From assembly GCA_009775705.1 (NCBI GenBank), contig VSQE01000001.1, positions 1-64,000 on the forward strand: 64,000 nt of DNA, read 5' to 3'. This DNA is from Prevotellamassilia sp. GTDB lineage: Bacteria > Bacteroidota > Bacteroidia > Bacteroidales > Bacteroidaceae. A program made the position numbers and the translations under genes. The notes beneath the pieces are model-generated. The model saw only the letters and a list, made by a program, of their open reading frames with translations, was not told the DNA's origin and did not search any database. Positions 25,549 to 34,115 of the stretch are shown here, piece by piece. Positions within the stretch are counted from its first letter, which is position 1. Each line of letters begins with the position of its first letter.

Positions 25549-26814
25549 ATGGAACTGAAAAGAGTGGTAGTTACGGGTATGGGCGCGCTGACCCCCGTGG
25601 GAAACACCGCCCCCGAAACCTGGGAAAACCTGAAGAAAGGCATGAGCGGCGCAGGCCCCATCACGCACTTCGACGCATCGAAGTTCAAGGCACAGTTCGC
25701 CTGCGAAGTGAAGAACTTCAAAGTCACCGACCACATAGACCGCAAGGAGGCCCGCAAGATGGACCTCTACGAGCAGTATGCCATCGTGGCGGCCCGCGAG
25801 GCAGTGAGCGACAGCGGCATGGACCTCGACACTGTGGACAAGAACCGCATCGGCGTGATCCTGGGAGTGGGCATCGGCGGCATCCATACCTTTGAGGAGG
25901 AAGCCGGAAACTATGCCCTGAACGGTGCCGAGGCCGGACCGAAATACAATCCCTTCTTCATCCCCAAGATGATCGCCGACATCGCGTCGGGACAGATCTC
26001 CATCATGTACGGCTTCCACGGGCCCAACTACACGACGACCTCGGCCTGTGCCTCCTCCACCAACGCGTTGGCCGATGCTTTCAACCTGATCCGTCTGGGC
26101 AAGGCTAATGCCATCGTCACGGGCGGTGCCGAAGCCGCTATCTGGCCTGCCGGAGTGGGCGGCTTCACGGCCATGCACGCCCTTTCCACCCGCAACGACG
26201 ACCCCGAGCACGCCTCGCGTCCGTTCAGCAAGAGCCGTGACGGATTCGTCATGGGCGAAGGTGCTGCCTGCCTTGTGCTGGAGGAGCTGGAACACGCCAA
26301 AGCACGCGGCGCGCGCATCTATTGCGAGGTGGCTGGCGTGGGCATGTCGGCCGATGCGCACCACATCACCGCGAGCCATCCCGAAGGCCTGGGTGCCCAT
26401 CTGGTAATGAGCAGCGCGCTCGAGGACGCCGGAATGAAGCCCGAGGACATCGACTATATCAACGTACACGGAACATCGACCCCCGTGGGCGACATTTCCG
26501 AGGTGAAGGCCATCCTGAAACTCTTCGGCGAGCATGCCTACAAACTCAACATCAGCTCCACGAAGTCCATGACGGGCCATTTGCTCGGAGCCGCCGGTGC
26601 CGTAGAGGCCATGGTGAGCTGTCTGGCCGTGCGGGACGATATCGTCCCGCCCACCATCAACCACGAGGCCGGCGACGAGGACGAGGAAATCGACTATAAG
26701 CTGAACTTCACTTTCAATAAGGCACAGGAACGTCCCGTGCGTGCTGCTCTGAGCAACACGTTCGGATTCGGCGGACACAACGCCTGCTGCATTGTAAAGA
26801 AATATGTGGACTGA
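25549..26814 (+). CDS. fabF: Beta-ketoacyl-ACP synthase II
   Basis: 421 residues, a condensing enzyme that elongates acyl-ACP with malonyl-ACP. The catalytic triad is Cys167 (TTSACASSTNA), His307 (NVHGTSTPVGD) and His344 (KSMTGHLLGAAG). Full length, with the usual GFGGHNA close to the C terminus. It lies in the acpP-fabF-rnc order common to Bacteroidota. Confidence 0.97.
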   Translation: MELKRVVVTGMGALTPVGNTAPETWENLKKGMSGAGPITHFDASKFKAQFACEVKNFKVTDHIDRKEARKMDLYEQYAIVAAREAVSDSGMDLDTVDKNRIGVILGVGIGGIHTFEEEAGNYALNGAEAGPKYNPFFIPKMIADIASGQISIMYGFHGPNYTTTSACASSTNALADAFNLIRLGKANAIVTGGAEAAIWPAGVGGFTAMHALSTRNDDPEHASRPFSKSRDGFVMGEGAACLVLEELEHAKARGARIYCEVAGVGMSADAHHITASHPEGLGAHLVMSSALEDAGMKPEDIDYINVHGTSTPVGDISEVKAILKLFGEHAYKLNISSTKSMTGHLLGAAGAVEAMVSCLAVRDDIVPPTINHEAGDEDEEIDYKLNFTFNKAQERPVRAALSNTFGFGGHNACCIVKKYVD

Positions 26815-26855
26815 TTCCCGGTTGTCCGCATACGGGAAAAACAGAAACAAGTAAG

Positions 26856-26937
26856 GACTGAAAGTTAACAGCCGGTCCGGCATTCCAGGCAGGACGCAAT
26901 GTCTGCACAGGGTGGTGGCGGCTATTAACTTTCAGTT
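26856..26937 (+). promoter_or_regulatory. Long RNA hairpin in the rnc leader
   Basis: A 17-bp stem with one mismatch (26858-26874 with 26919-26935), extendable by an A-U and a G-U pair. It closes 26 nt before the rnc start codon. There is no U-tract. It resembles the double-stranded leader elements that RNase III cleaves in autoregulation of rnc in other bacteria. Confidence 0.6.
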
Positions 26938-26962
26938 GTGTTTGTCACACACACATTATATC

Positions 26963-28135
26963 ATGATTGCAAATCTCATTGACAAGGCGAGGTTCTTTTT
27001 CCGCAAGGACAAAGAGCTGGTCGCCTCCCTCTATGAAATTCTGGGCTTCTATCCCCATCAGCTCGATTTGTACCGCATAGCGCTGTCCCATAAGTCGGTG
27101 GCCTTCCGGAAGGAAGAGAACAGCCGTCCGTTGAACAACGAGCGGCTGGAGTTTCTGGGCGATGCGGTGCTGGAGGCGGTGGTGAGCGACATCGTGTTCC
27201 ACCGCTACGAACGCAAGCGGGAGGGATTTCTCACGAACACGCGCAGCAAGATCGTGCAGCGTGCTTCCCTGAACAAGCTGGCCGAGGAGCTGGGACTGGA
27301 CAAGCTCATACGTGTGAACACCAATACCAAGGCTCACAACAGCTACATAGGCGGAAACGCCTTCGAGGCTCTTGTCGGCGCCGTCTATCTGGACCGCGGG
27401 TACAAGTACTGCCAGTGGTTCGTGGGAAAACGCATCATCGGCAGTCTGCTCGATATTGACCGCGTGGCCCGGAAAGAGGTGAACTTCAAGAGCAAGCTGC
27501 TGGAATGGAGCCAGAAGAACCGCCTGCAAATGGAATTTACCCTTGACGACGCAGAGAATATCGACAACAGCAATCCCGTGTTCCGCAGCGTGGTGTTCAT
27601 CGAAGGACTGAAGGCAGGCGAGGGAACAGGCTATTCCAAGAAGGAAAGCCAGCAGCAGGCGGCCAAAGAAACCCTTGCCAGGTTGCGCCGCGAACCGCAG
27701 TTCGGCAGCCGCATCCGGAGCGCCAAGGAGAAGCGTACGGCGATGGAGGCTTCCGAGTTCTCCGTCCCGCCCGTCATTGAAGAGACGGAAGAGAAGGCCG
27801 TGGAAAAGAAAAAACGCGACGCGGGCGATTCGCGCCACGCCCGCCGGAGACCCGAGGCCCGCAAGGCTGCCGAAGAGACAGCGGCCGCCGGCATAGAGCA
27901 GGAGGAGCCGAAGAGAAAACGCGCCCGTCAGTCGAAGAAAAGTGCCGCAGAGGTACCAACGGCTGCCGCGACCGGAACAAACCCTGAGAACGGCTGTAAA
28001 CCGCGCCGCAGGCGGTCTCCGAAGCCCGAAGGAGAGGCTGCCCCCATGCCGGAAGCCCCAAATGTCGAAGACAGCGGCCGCGAGGATATTATCCGTGCCG
28101 CCGAGGAGGCCGCCTTCAAAGAAGGCAAAGCCTGA
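26963..28135 (+). CDS. rnc: Ribonuclease III with long basic C-terminal tail
   Basis: 390 residues from ATG 26963. The upstream in-frame start at 26912 falls inside the leader hairpin and is rejected. The nuclease domain (about 15-165) has the signature NNERLEFLGDAVLE with Glu60, Glu63 and Asp67, and a second metal-site segment GNAFEALVGA with Glu135. The position matching E. coli Asp114 is Asn132. The dsRNA-binding domain spans about 172-242. The last 145 residues or so are a low-complexity Lys/Arg/Ala/Glu/Pro tail (RHARRRPEARK, EPKRKRARQSKK, KPRRRRSPKPEGE) absent from E. coli RNase III (226 residues). It processes rRNA precursors and structured mRNAs. Confidence 0.95.
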   Translation: MIANLIDKARFFFRKDKELVASLYEILGFYPHQLDLYRIALSHKSVAFRKEENSRPLNNERLEFLGDAVLEAVVSDIVFHRYERKREGFLTNTRSKIVQRASLNKLAEELGLDKLIRVNTNTKAHNSYIGGNAFEALVGAVYLDRGYKYCQWFVGKRIIGSLLDIDRVARKEVNFKSKLLEWSQKNRLQMEFTLDDAENIDNSNPVFRSVVFIEGLKAGEGTGYSKKESQQQAAKETLARLRREPQFGSRIRSAKEKRTAMEASEFSVPPVIEETEEKAVEKKKRDAGDSRHARRRPEARKAAEETAAAGIEQEEPKRKRARQSKKSAAEVPTAAATGTNPENGCKPRRRRSPKPEGEAAPMPEAPNVEDSGREDIIRAAEEAAFKEGKA

Positions 28136-28164
28136 GAAAGGCGCTTTCCGGGACAAAAGGAATG

Positions 28165-28216
28165 CCGTCCGGCGATGCCCCTGACACGGGGAAGATTGCC
28201 GGACGGTATTTTTTTT
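28165..28216 (+). terminator. Terminator of the acpP-fabF-rnc operon
   Basis: 9-bp perfect outer stem (28165-28173 with 28198-28206), followed by TATTTTTTTT. Confidence 0.88.
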
Positions 28217-28460
28217 GCATGCTTTCCGTCTTTCGGAATGGCTGCCGCAGATCCGGAAAATTCCTTCCTGCAAAGACTGTGGCAAAGAAATTTTCAAAAA
28301 AATATTATTTACGAATTTTAATATCCCTCTCCAAAGTTTAACCTGAAGGTTTTTCGGAAAACGAACGGGAACGGACCTTTTTTGAAAAACATAGTATCTT
28401 TTTTGAACAAGATAGGACCTTTTTTCAACAACATAGGATGTTTTTTTCACGTTAAGCGCC

Positions 28461-28506
28461 GAAAAAAGCCGCCCGATAGGCGGCTTTTCAGGGTTGTTCT
28501 ACTTTG
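28461..28506 (-). ncRNA. Candidate very short RNA from repeat copy B
   Basis: Inferred minus-strand transcript from just past the promoter to the terminator stem (28467-28473 with 28479-28485) and its T6 tract. It is homologous to the candidate RNA in copy A, and the body differs at several unpaired positions only. Confidence 0.4.
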
Positions 28507-28512
28507 CTGATG

Positions 28513-28544
28513 CAAATATACTACATCGGCGGTTGAAAAGCAAA
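28513..28544 (-). promoter_or_regulatory. Promoter inside repeat copy B
   Basis: Minus-strand TTTG (28541-28544), 20-nt spacer, TATATTTG (28513-28520), identical in boxes and spacing to copy A. Confidence 0.65.
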
Positions 28545-28587
28545 TGTTAATTAACCTTCGTTTGCATTCGGTCCGAAAAGCCCTTCA

Positions 28588-28632
28588 GGCTTATCGACGC
28601 CAAACGTGAAACGCTGAAGGTCCTTTTTTGGG
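28588..28632 (+). terminator. Hairpin with T-tract next to repeat copy B
   Basis: CCTTCAGGC and its partner CTGAAGG about 25 nt later are followed by TCCTTTTTT. The left arm is part of a sequence (CCGAAAAGCCCTTCAGG, from about 28573) that resembles the conserved right end of the 226-bp element. Confidence 0.5.
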
Positions 28633-28680
28633 GGCAGATCCGGAAGACCGGTCCGGCACAGGATCTTCCTGGAACCGGAA

Positions 28681-29262
28681 TCAGAGATTTAATTTTTGGC
28701 GGGCCTTTTCGGCGGCCTCGTCCAGCTTGCGGTCGGCTTTCTTCACGCCGCTTTCCACTTTCTCCTTGGCGGCGTCAATCTTTTCGGCAGCCTTTTCCTT
28801 GGTCTCGGCCGCTTTTTCCTTGATGTCTTCGGTGGCCTTTTGGGTTTTGTCCTTAGCCTTGTCCAAAACTGTTTCCGTGTCCTTTTTGAGGTCTTTGGCC
28901 GCTTCCTCTGTACGTTCTTCTACCCTTTCGGCCTTGCCTTTTATCTTGTCGAGGGCGGAAGGCTGGGGGGTGTCGGCGATCTTGTCGCTGTTACGGTCCA
29001 GAAAATCGCCGAAGGTCTCGGTGAAGATACGGATTTCAAGGGTGTCGCCTTTGCTACGGATTTCTTCGAAACGTGCCTGTGCCCGTTCCGTCACTTCCTG
29101 TAGGGCGTTGGCGTCATTCCTGTCCAATCGGTCCTGGAGGGAGTCGGTGAAGGCTTTGGCGGCCTTTTCGTGCTGTTCGGCCGGATTTCTTTTTTTTGCG
29201 CCGCAGGAAGCGACGAGGGTCAGGGTCGCTACAGCGGCGGCCAGAATGATCATTTTTTTCAT
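28681..29262 (-). CDS. Lipoprotein with amphipathic helical repeats
   Basis: 193 residues with lipobox VASC (Cys20). Residues about 25-100 are mixed and helical. Residues about 105-190 are a long, charged Lys/Glu/Ala helix with near-11-residue periodicity (KDKTQKATEDI, KEKAAETKEKA, AEKIDAAKEKV), as in LEA-like or apolipoprotein-like proteins. It is probably an envelope-anchored stress or spacer protein, but no specific function is recognised. The gene is monocistronic with a minus-strand -7 box TATTTTTG at 29293-29300. Confidence 0.8.
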   Translation of the reverse strand: MKKMIILAAAVATLTLVASCGAKKRNPAEQHEKAAKAFTDSLQDRLDRNDANALQEVTERAQARFEEIRSKGDTLEIRIFTETFGDFLDRNSDKIADTPQPSALDKIKGKAERVEERTEEAAKDLKKDTETVLDKAKDKTQKATEDIKEKAAETKEKAAEKIDAAKEKVESGVKKADRKLDEAAEKARQKLNL

Positions 29263-29413
29263 CTCGTGTAAGTTTTAAATGTGTAACCGCTGCAAAAATA
29301 TGGTATTTCTTTGGAATGGAGATTATCGTCAGTTTTATAAAATGTGAACGGCGGGCAAAATAATGTGAATGAGGGTATTTCCGTCTTTGTTCCGGCCGTG
29401 AAAGGTGAGGCCG

Positions 29414-29448
29414 CAAAAAAGGCTCCGCGCCTTTCGGGGCGGAGCCTT
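29414..29448 (-). terminator. Terminator of the sialidase gene
   Basis: 8-bp GC-rich stem (29421-29428 with 29439-29446), extended by AA/TT pairs and followed on the minus strand by TTTTTTG. Confidence 0.85.
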
Positions 29449-29476
29449 GGTAAGTGGGGAAGGTGTCGTCCTTGTG

Positions 29477-32400
29477 TTATTTGACGAGAACCTTGCGGCG
29501 GTCGTCCGTCACGTAGATGTTGCCTTTGACGGGCGAGAGTACGCGGCGGCCGCTGAGGTCGTAGAACCTGGTTTCCTTGACATGGCTGCCGGCCGTGATG
29601 TTCTCAATGTCCGTCAGGGTCATGTCGGTGGGTTCGATGTACCAGAAGGAGGCACCGTTGGCTGCGGGTGAGGCTGCCATCCAGGGAACCAAACGCGTCA
29701 TGTCGCCGGCCAGATGGATAGCGGGGTTATTGACGGGAGTCTGGCAAAGGAGGGCGCTCAGGCCATCGTCGGTGGACCGCACGCGGTAGGGGGCGGCTTC
29801 GGCTTCGTTGCCGGTTACGGGGATGCGTGTCTCGTTCTCTCCGGTAGCGCCGATGTAGATATTCTGTGACTCGTTCACGATCTTCCAGGTTCCGTCCCCG
29901 TTGGCGGCGAATCCGAAGAGGAGATCCTGATTATCCTCGTCCAGTGTAGCCACTGTGAGGTTGTCGGAGAGGGCCTTGAGGTACTTGTCGCCGGCGCGGC
30001 CGTAGTTGCGCAGGCGGTAGACTTTCTGGTCTTCGATCTCAACTCTGTCGGCACTGCCGATGGTGGCGTTCAGCGTCACGTATGTGGCTGTGGAGGGGGC
30101 TTCGGCGTAGGCGGCGTAGGCGGCGTTGATTTCGGCGGAACCGTCTTCGGTGAGCATGCCCACGTAAGGACCGGTCTTGGCGGCAATGGCCTCAGCCTTT
30201 TCCTTCACGCCGGGCTGGATGAACGCCTGTGCGTCGATGCCTTCGGCATTGTAAGTATAGGCGCTGTCGGTGATCTGTTCCAGCGAGTAGTTCTTGTAGG
30301 TGATGGTATATCCGCCGCTACAGCTGTACAGGTCTTCCTCGTAGACGAAGCCCAGTGTGTTGTTGCTCTGCCACGTCATGGTGGAGTAGGCGGAGCCGAG
30401 TTTGGTGGACTGGTGACGGCCGTCCCAGTCTTTGGCGAAGTTCTCGGCCGAGGAGAAGTCGGTAAAGCTTTCCAGTTCTTTGTAGTAGATGCCCACGTTG
30501 GCGCGGTTCGGACCGAAAGGCACGGATTGCAGGGCAATGTAGACAGGCGTATTGTCTTCCTTGCGTACGGCGGGCACGATCATGATTTCGCCGTTCGTGG
30601 GGTTGCCGCCCTGTGCGCAGATGCCGTTGTTGGCGCTGGCGAGCGACTGTGTCATGTTGCCCCAGAAACCTTCACCCTTCTCGATGTCGGTGTAGTTGAA
30701 GATGTTGAAGAGACGGCCTTGTGCGCGAGAGCTGATGATGACCGATCCGTCGGGCAGTTCCTCGGCTTTGGGTTCGTCACCGCCGCTGGGAATCGGGGAG
30801 ACGTCGGTGCCTCCGAGTACCGTCCAGCTTCCGCCGAAGTCATCGGAATAGAGAACGAAGTTCACGTTGGGACCACTGGCCTGACGCATCAGTACGGCGC
30901 AGTACAGACGGTAGTAGTCGCCTATCTTGATGGTCTTGCTCTGCGAGATTTTTCCGGATCCGATGAACATGGCCTTGACAGGTCCGAAGGGGCTTTCGTC
31001 GAATTGCGCGTAGATGCTTTCGGCGATGTCTACGGGCTCGCTCCAGGTCTGTCCGTTGTCTTCGCTGTAGAAGCGGGCGATGTTCTGGTGTTTGTCGCGG
31101 CTTCCGCCGGGGAAGGATACGTTTCCGGCGCAACTCATGACGAGGACGCGGTTGCTTTCGCGGTCGGCCACGATGCAGGGATCGCCGAAGCCTACGTGCA
31201 TGAAGTCGGGCGAGGCTGCACCTTTGCCTTCTACGATGGTGAAGATGTCACTCCAGGTCTGTCCGTTGTCCTTGCTGATGCGTCCGTGCAGGTCAATGCG
31301 TCCGTTGTTGGCCATGCCGATGTCCGCACGGCTGTGGCGGTAGTCGGCCACGGCGATGATGTCACCGTTGCTGGCTGTGGCGATGGCGGGAATGCGGTAG
31401 GGCACCTCGCTGCCGGCGCAGGGGAATATTTCGAAGGAAGGTTCCTCGGCTTCCATGCTGGGGCGGACGGTAACGGAGAAGTTCGTGAAAGTCAGACCTT
31501 TGTTGGCACCTGTCTGCGAGAAGGTGGCGATGCGTTCCGTCAGACCTTCCACACTGACGTGTTGTGTCTCGGTGGACGAGGTGTAGTTTTTGCCGTCCAC
31601 GTTCAGCGTGAGCGCATAGCTGGCATCGGCATTGGTGTTGGCAAAGTCGAAGCTGTATCCGGCAATGCTGTATCCGGCGGGGGCGGTCAGCGTGTAGGTG
31701 GACGCTCCGCTCAGGCCGGTGTATCCGGCAATGTTTTCGCCTTCGGTGGTCATGTTGTTCACACCGGTGCCGAGGGTGAAGCCTTCCAATTGGGAACTGG
31801 ACCATACGGCGTGCCATGTTTTTGTGGGATTGCTGGCAGTGAAGGTTCCGGTGGAGGTGTTCACATCGGCGGTTACTTCGGCGAAGCTGATGACTACGGA
31901 CGAGCCGGCGTCCTGTCCGGTGGTCCAGAAGGCCAGTTTGCCCTGTCGGTTGTTCATCTTGTAGGTGGTTCCGTACTGCGCGATGTAGTAGGATTCGGTA
32001 TCTTCGAGATTGGAAGAACTCGAGAGGCTCCAGAGATAGTTGTACGTGTCGTCGCCTTCTTCTTTCAGGATGACGTAGGCCTCGCCGCCGGTGTTGCCGG
32101 TCATGGTTACGGGCGAAGCCAGACGCTTGGTGGCGCCGGCGGCTTTGTTATAGATGGAGAAGCCTTCTTCCCGGTTGCCGGTGAAGCACCACAGGTCGGC
32201 ATCCTCGAAAGAGGTGCGTGTCTTGTTGAGTGCGATATAGTCGGCACCGGAGTTGTCCGAGAGGAACAGGCCGTTCTGGCCGATCTTCAGCGTGTACCAG
32301 ATGGTGCCCGGTGCAAAGGCTCCGTCGGTGACGGTTGTCGTGACGAAGGGCAGGGCCGGTTCTGCGGGCTCCGGCAGTTCTGCTGGCTCGCTGTCCAGTT

Positions 32401-32956
32401 TGTACAGTTTCAGGCGGACAGAGGTTCCCGTGACGGATGCGTCGTCCCAATAGCTCCAGTTGGCGTCGATGTCACTGGCTTTGTTGGCGTGGACGTACAT
32501 CTTGTTCCCGCCGTTGGTGTAGTTGGTCTGATAGACAAACCAGTTTCCGTCCGTGGCGCCTTCGGCCGTTTCCAGTTTGAGGCTGGCGGCTCCCGTGCCG
32601 GACATGTTCTTGTTTCTTTCGGCATCGGCTGGAATAGCCTTTTTTGTCTGGTAGTGGGTCAGCGTGAATGTTCCGTCCTCGGCGTTGTTGGTCAACTGCC
32701 AGATGTACTTGGTGTCGTTGGCATTGACCTGGGTGCTCAGGTCAACGGTGCCGTCGGTGCGGAACGGGCGTTCGGTCAGATTGGCATCGGTGTACAGATA
32801 GCCGTTGCCGGAAGAACAGGCCGAATGGATGACGTAAAAGCCATCGGCCGGAGCTTCCGTGACCTCTGTGACGGAGATGCTGTTTTCTTGTGCTGTTGCT
32901 GCCACCGTGCCTGTCAGGGCAAGGAACAGCGACAGGAAGTAAGAAATCTTCTTCAT
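29477..32956 (-). CDS. GH33 exo-alpha-sialidase, multidomain, secreted
   Basis: 1159 residues with a signal peptide of about 22. Two N-terminal lectin-like modules (about 30-200 and 220-360) precede a beta module. The sialidase propeller (about 515-920) opens with YRIPAIAT (Tyr520; the Arg of the triad follows) and has Asp boxes SKDNGQTWS, SEDNGQTWS and SDDFGGSWT, plus ELPDGSVIISSR. It releases terminal sialic acids from host glycoconjugates. A C-terminal region of about 220 residues ends FYDLSGRRVLSP ... RRKVLVK, like the tail of the discoidin protein at 8855. No sialic-acid catabolic genes (nan) adjoin it. It lies 42 nt after floA on the same strand; a separate promoter is not obvious. Confidence 0.93.
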   Translation of the reverse strand: MKKISYFLSLFLALTGTVAATAQENSISVTEVTEAPADGFYVIHSACSSGNGYLYTDANLTERPFRTDGTVDLSTQVNANDTKYIWQLTNNAEDGTFTLTHYQTKKAIPADAERNKNMSGTGAASLKLETAEGATDGNWFVYQTNYTNGGNKMYVHANKASDIDANWSYWDDASVTGTSVRLKLYKLDSEPAELPEPAEPALPFVTTTVTDGAFAPGTIWYTLKIGQNGLFLSDNSGADYIALNKTRTSFEDADLWCFTGNREEGFSIYNKAAGATKRLASPVTMTGNTGGEAYVILKEEGDDTYNYLWSLSSSSNLEDTESYYIAQYGTTYKMNNRQGKLAFWTTGQDAGSSVVISFAEVTADVNTSTGTFTASNPTKTWHAVWSSSQLEGFTLGTGVNNMTTEGENIAGYTGLSGASTYTLTAPAGYSIAGYSFDFANTNADASYALTLNVDGKNYTSSTETQHVSVEGLTERIATFSQTGANKGLTFTNFSVTVRPSMEAEEPSFEIFPCAGSEVPYRIPAIATASNGDIIAVADYRHSRADIGMANNGRIDLHGRISKDNGQTWSDIFTIVEGKGAASPDFMHVGFGDPCIVADRESNRVLVMSCAGNVSFPGGSRDKHQNIARFYSEDNGQTWSEPVDIAESIYAQFDESPFGPVKAMFIGSGKISQSKTIKIGDYYRLYCAVLMRQASGPNVNFVLYSDDFGGSWTVLGGTDVSPIPSGGDEPKAEELPDGSVIISSRAQGRLFNIFNYTDIEKGEGFWGNMTQSLASANNGICAQGGNPTNGEIMIVPAVRKEDNTPVYIALQSVPFGPNRANVGIYYKELESFTDFSSAENFAKDWDGRHQSTKLGSAYSTMTWQSNNTLGFVYEEDLYSCSGGYTITYKNYSLEQITDSAYTYNAEGIDAQAFIQPGVKEKAEAIAAKTGPYVGMLTEDGSAEINAAYAAYAEAPSTATYVTLNATIGSADRVEIEDQKVYRLRNYGRAGDKYLKALSDNLTVATLDEDNQDLLFGFAANGDGTWKIVNESQNIYIGATGENETRIPVTGNEAEAAPYRVRSTDDGLSALLCQTPVNNPAIHLAGDMTRLVPWMAASPAANGASFWYIEPTDMTLTDIENITAGSHVKETRFYDLSGRRVLSPVKGNIYVTDDRRKVLVK

Positions 32957-32998
32957 GGGCTTGATTTTTTTGGTTAGTTGTTATTTGTTGATTGGATA

Positions 32999-33994
32999 TT
33001 ATTTGATGATTTCCGTGATGTCGTTTTTCCCGAGTTTCGAGAAGTTCTCGCGCATGGCGGTATCGCCCTTCAGGTTTTCCAGCTTGTAGTAGTCCATGAA
33101 CCCCATGTTTCCTTCGCGCAGGGCGTGTGCCAGTGCTTTGGGCACTTCCGCTTCCGCTTGGATCACCTCGGCGCGGGCCTCCTGGGCGCGGGCTTTCATT
33201 TCCTGTTCCGTGGCGACGGCCATGGCGCGGCGTTCCTCGGCTTTGGCCTGTGCGATGTTTTTGTCGGCGTTGGCCTGGTCCATCTGTAGGGTGGCGCCGA
33301 TGTTCTTGCCCACATCGATGTCGGCGATGTCAATGGAGAGGATCTCAAAGGCCGTACCGGCATCCAGTCCTTTCCGCAGCACGAGTTTGGAGATGCTGTC
33401 CGGGTTTTCGAGCACCTGTTCGTGCGAGTCGGCCGATCCGATGCTCGAGACGATGCCTTCTCCCACACGGGCCAGAATGGTGTCCTCGCCGGCTCCGCCC
33501 ACCAGCTGGTGTATGTTGGCGCGTACCGTCACGCGGGCTTTGGCGATGAGCTGGATGCCGTTCTTGGCCACGGCGGCCACGGGCGGAGTGTCTATCACTT
33601 TGGGGTTGACGCTGGTCTGTACGGCCTCAAACACATCGCGGCCGGCCAGGTCGATGGCCGTGGCTTTCTCAAAGGGGAGGTCGATGTTGGCTTTCGAGGC
33701 CGACACCAGGGCGTGTACCACGCGCTGCACGTGTCCGCCTGTCATGTAGTGGGCTTCAAGGTTGTCGCGGGTGATGTTGCGGAGTCCCGCCTTATGGGCC
33801 TCGATGAGCGAAGGCACGATGATACCGGGCGGCACGTTGCGGATGCGCATCAGGAAGAGCTGCATGAGCGAGATGTGTACTCCCGACACTTTGGCCGACA
33901 GCCAAAGGAAGAAGGGTACGAAATAGAAGAACACGGACAGCAGTACGATCACGCCGACGGCTATCGCTAAGGGGATGAAGGGAGTCTCAATCAT
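32999..33994 (-). CDS. floA: Flotillin-like protein FloA
   Basis: 331 residues. An N-terminal hairpin membrane region (about 5-35, very hydrophobic) is followed by a SPFH/PHB-like domain and a coiled region (about 235-285, KNIAQAKAEERRAMAVATEQ) with Ala/Glu-rich repeats, then a short tail. It forms membrane microdomain scaffolds that influence envelope protein assembly and membrane fluidity. Motifs ARVTVRANIHQLVGGAGEDTI and HYMTGGHVQRVV are characteristic. A -7 box TATATTTG lies on the minus strand at 34048-34055. Confidence 0.94.
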   Translation of the reverse strand: MIETPFIPLAIAVGVIVLLSVFFYFVPFFLWLSAKVSGVHISLMQLFLMRIRNVPPGIIVPSLIEAHKAGLRNITRDNLEAHYMTGGHVQRVVHALVSASKANIDLPFEKATAIDLAGRDVFEAVQTSVNPKVIDTPPVAAVAKNGIQLIAKARVTVRANIHQLVGGAGEDTILARVGEGIVSSIGSADSHEQVLENPDSISKLVLRKGLDAGTAFEILSIDIADIDVGKNIGATLQMDQANADKNIAQAKAEERRAMAVATEQEMKARAQEARAEVIQAEAEVPKALAHALREGNMGFMDYYKLENLKGDTAMRENFSKLGKNDITEIIK

Positions 33995-34115
33995 AGATCT
34001 TGAAATTTAGAGATGATAAAAAATGAGCGGCTGTTTCAGCGCACTTGCAAATATAGTGTTTTTTAAGAAAAAGAGGCGGGTTCCTGGCGGAAAAAAAAAG
34101 GTAAATGTCCGGAAC

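Larger units (their letters stand above)
28332..28557 (-). repeat. 226-bp dispersed noncoding element, copy B (inverted)
   Basis: Inverted copy of 15180-15405: same length, no gaps, about 26 differences by hand count. It keeps the promoter (28513-28544), the terminator hairpin and the A-tract units. Compensating changes keep the terminator stem intact while the loop differs (TAATG versus TATCG). It is flanked on its right by a further end-like motif at about 28571-28600. Confidence 0.85.

Noticed and set aside
15180..28557. Insertion sequence or composite transposon bounded by the 226-bp elements
   Set aside because: No transposase or integrase lies in or near either copy, and the intervening genes are housekeeping.
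30413..32977. An 854-codon plus-strand frame
   Set aside because: Antisense shadow of the sialidase gene, glycine/valine-rich with no motifs.
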